DNA from: Zetaproteobacteria bacterium CG_4_9_14_3_um_filter_54_145
Lineage (GTDB): Bacteria > Pseudomonadota > Zetaproteobacteria > Mariprofundales > Mariprofundaceae
Length of the DNA stretch: 64,000 nucleotides
Reading direction: 5' to 3'
Assembly: GCA_002791575.1 (NCBI GenBank)
Contig: PFXI01000014.1
Span: forward strand, 24,975 to 88,974
Every line of letters starts with the position of its first letter. Positions within the stretch are counted from its first letter, which is position 1. The translations under genes were made by a program, and so were the position numbers. This document shows, piece by piece, positions 63,885 to 64,000 of this stretch. The notes below the pieces were generated by a model. That model made no database searches. It saw only the letters and a program-made list of their open reading frames with translations, and was not told the origin of the DNA.

Positions 63885-64000
63885 ACGGCCATGTTCGTTA
63901 TACTTAATGAGGAGCAGTCTTTAGCCTGAATAATTCATAAAAAGAGGTGAGCCCCGCCTAACCCATTGATATAATGGTGGTTCCGCAACCCGTGCTTCGG

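Noticed and set aside
1-64000. CRISPR arrays, insertion sequences, integrases, rRNA operons, prophage genes
   Set aside because: No regularly spaced direct repeats, transposase, integrase, phage structural genes or rRNA sequence seen.

Overview
The window is a densely coded bacterial chromosome segment. Gene content and order suggest an autotrophic or iron-oxidising proteobacterium, possibly Zetaproteobacteria (inference only; no 16S in the window). Most of it is housekeeping: sigma factor, apt, tRNA-Arg(CCT), gyrA, serS, psd-pssA, leuA, ppdK, yebC-ruvCAB-ybgC-tolQRA, coq7, hpnCDE, thiO, hemN, tatABC, fdx, gmk, rpoZ, spoT, ridA, rpmB, aspS, icd, hyuAB, tsaD and a RelBE-like pair. The main points of interest are: (1) a tightly overlapping cluster at 5858-14518 (TonB receptor, two divergent citrate-synthase-fold proteins, IlvB-like ThDP enzyme, PF04392-type binding protein, hybrid kinase), in which the two citrate-synthase-like proteins appear to have lost most catalytic residues; (2) an isocitrate dehydrogenase with an in-frame C-terminal extension resembling the YbeL/DUF1451 zinc-ribbon family; (3) a Leu-rich leader peptide plus terminator upstream of leuA, absent from the ORF track, that looks like a transcription attenuator; (4) a DnaA-box cluster in AT-rich DNA between coq7 and hpnE; (5) a diverged second copy of the thiO 3' end about 2 kb downstream of thiO, bracketing a DUF1566 gene, which points to an insertion; (6) a series of strong hairpins between apt and the tRNA; (7) a signalling cluster with a CXXCH-containing hybrid kinase and an HTH-REC protein of unusual domain order. 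All homology calls are from motif recognition by eye; no searches were run.
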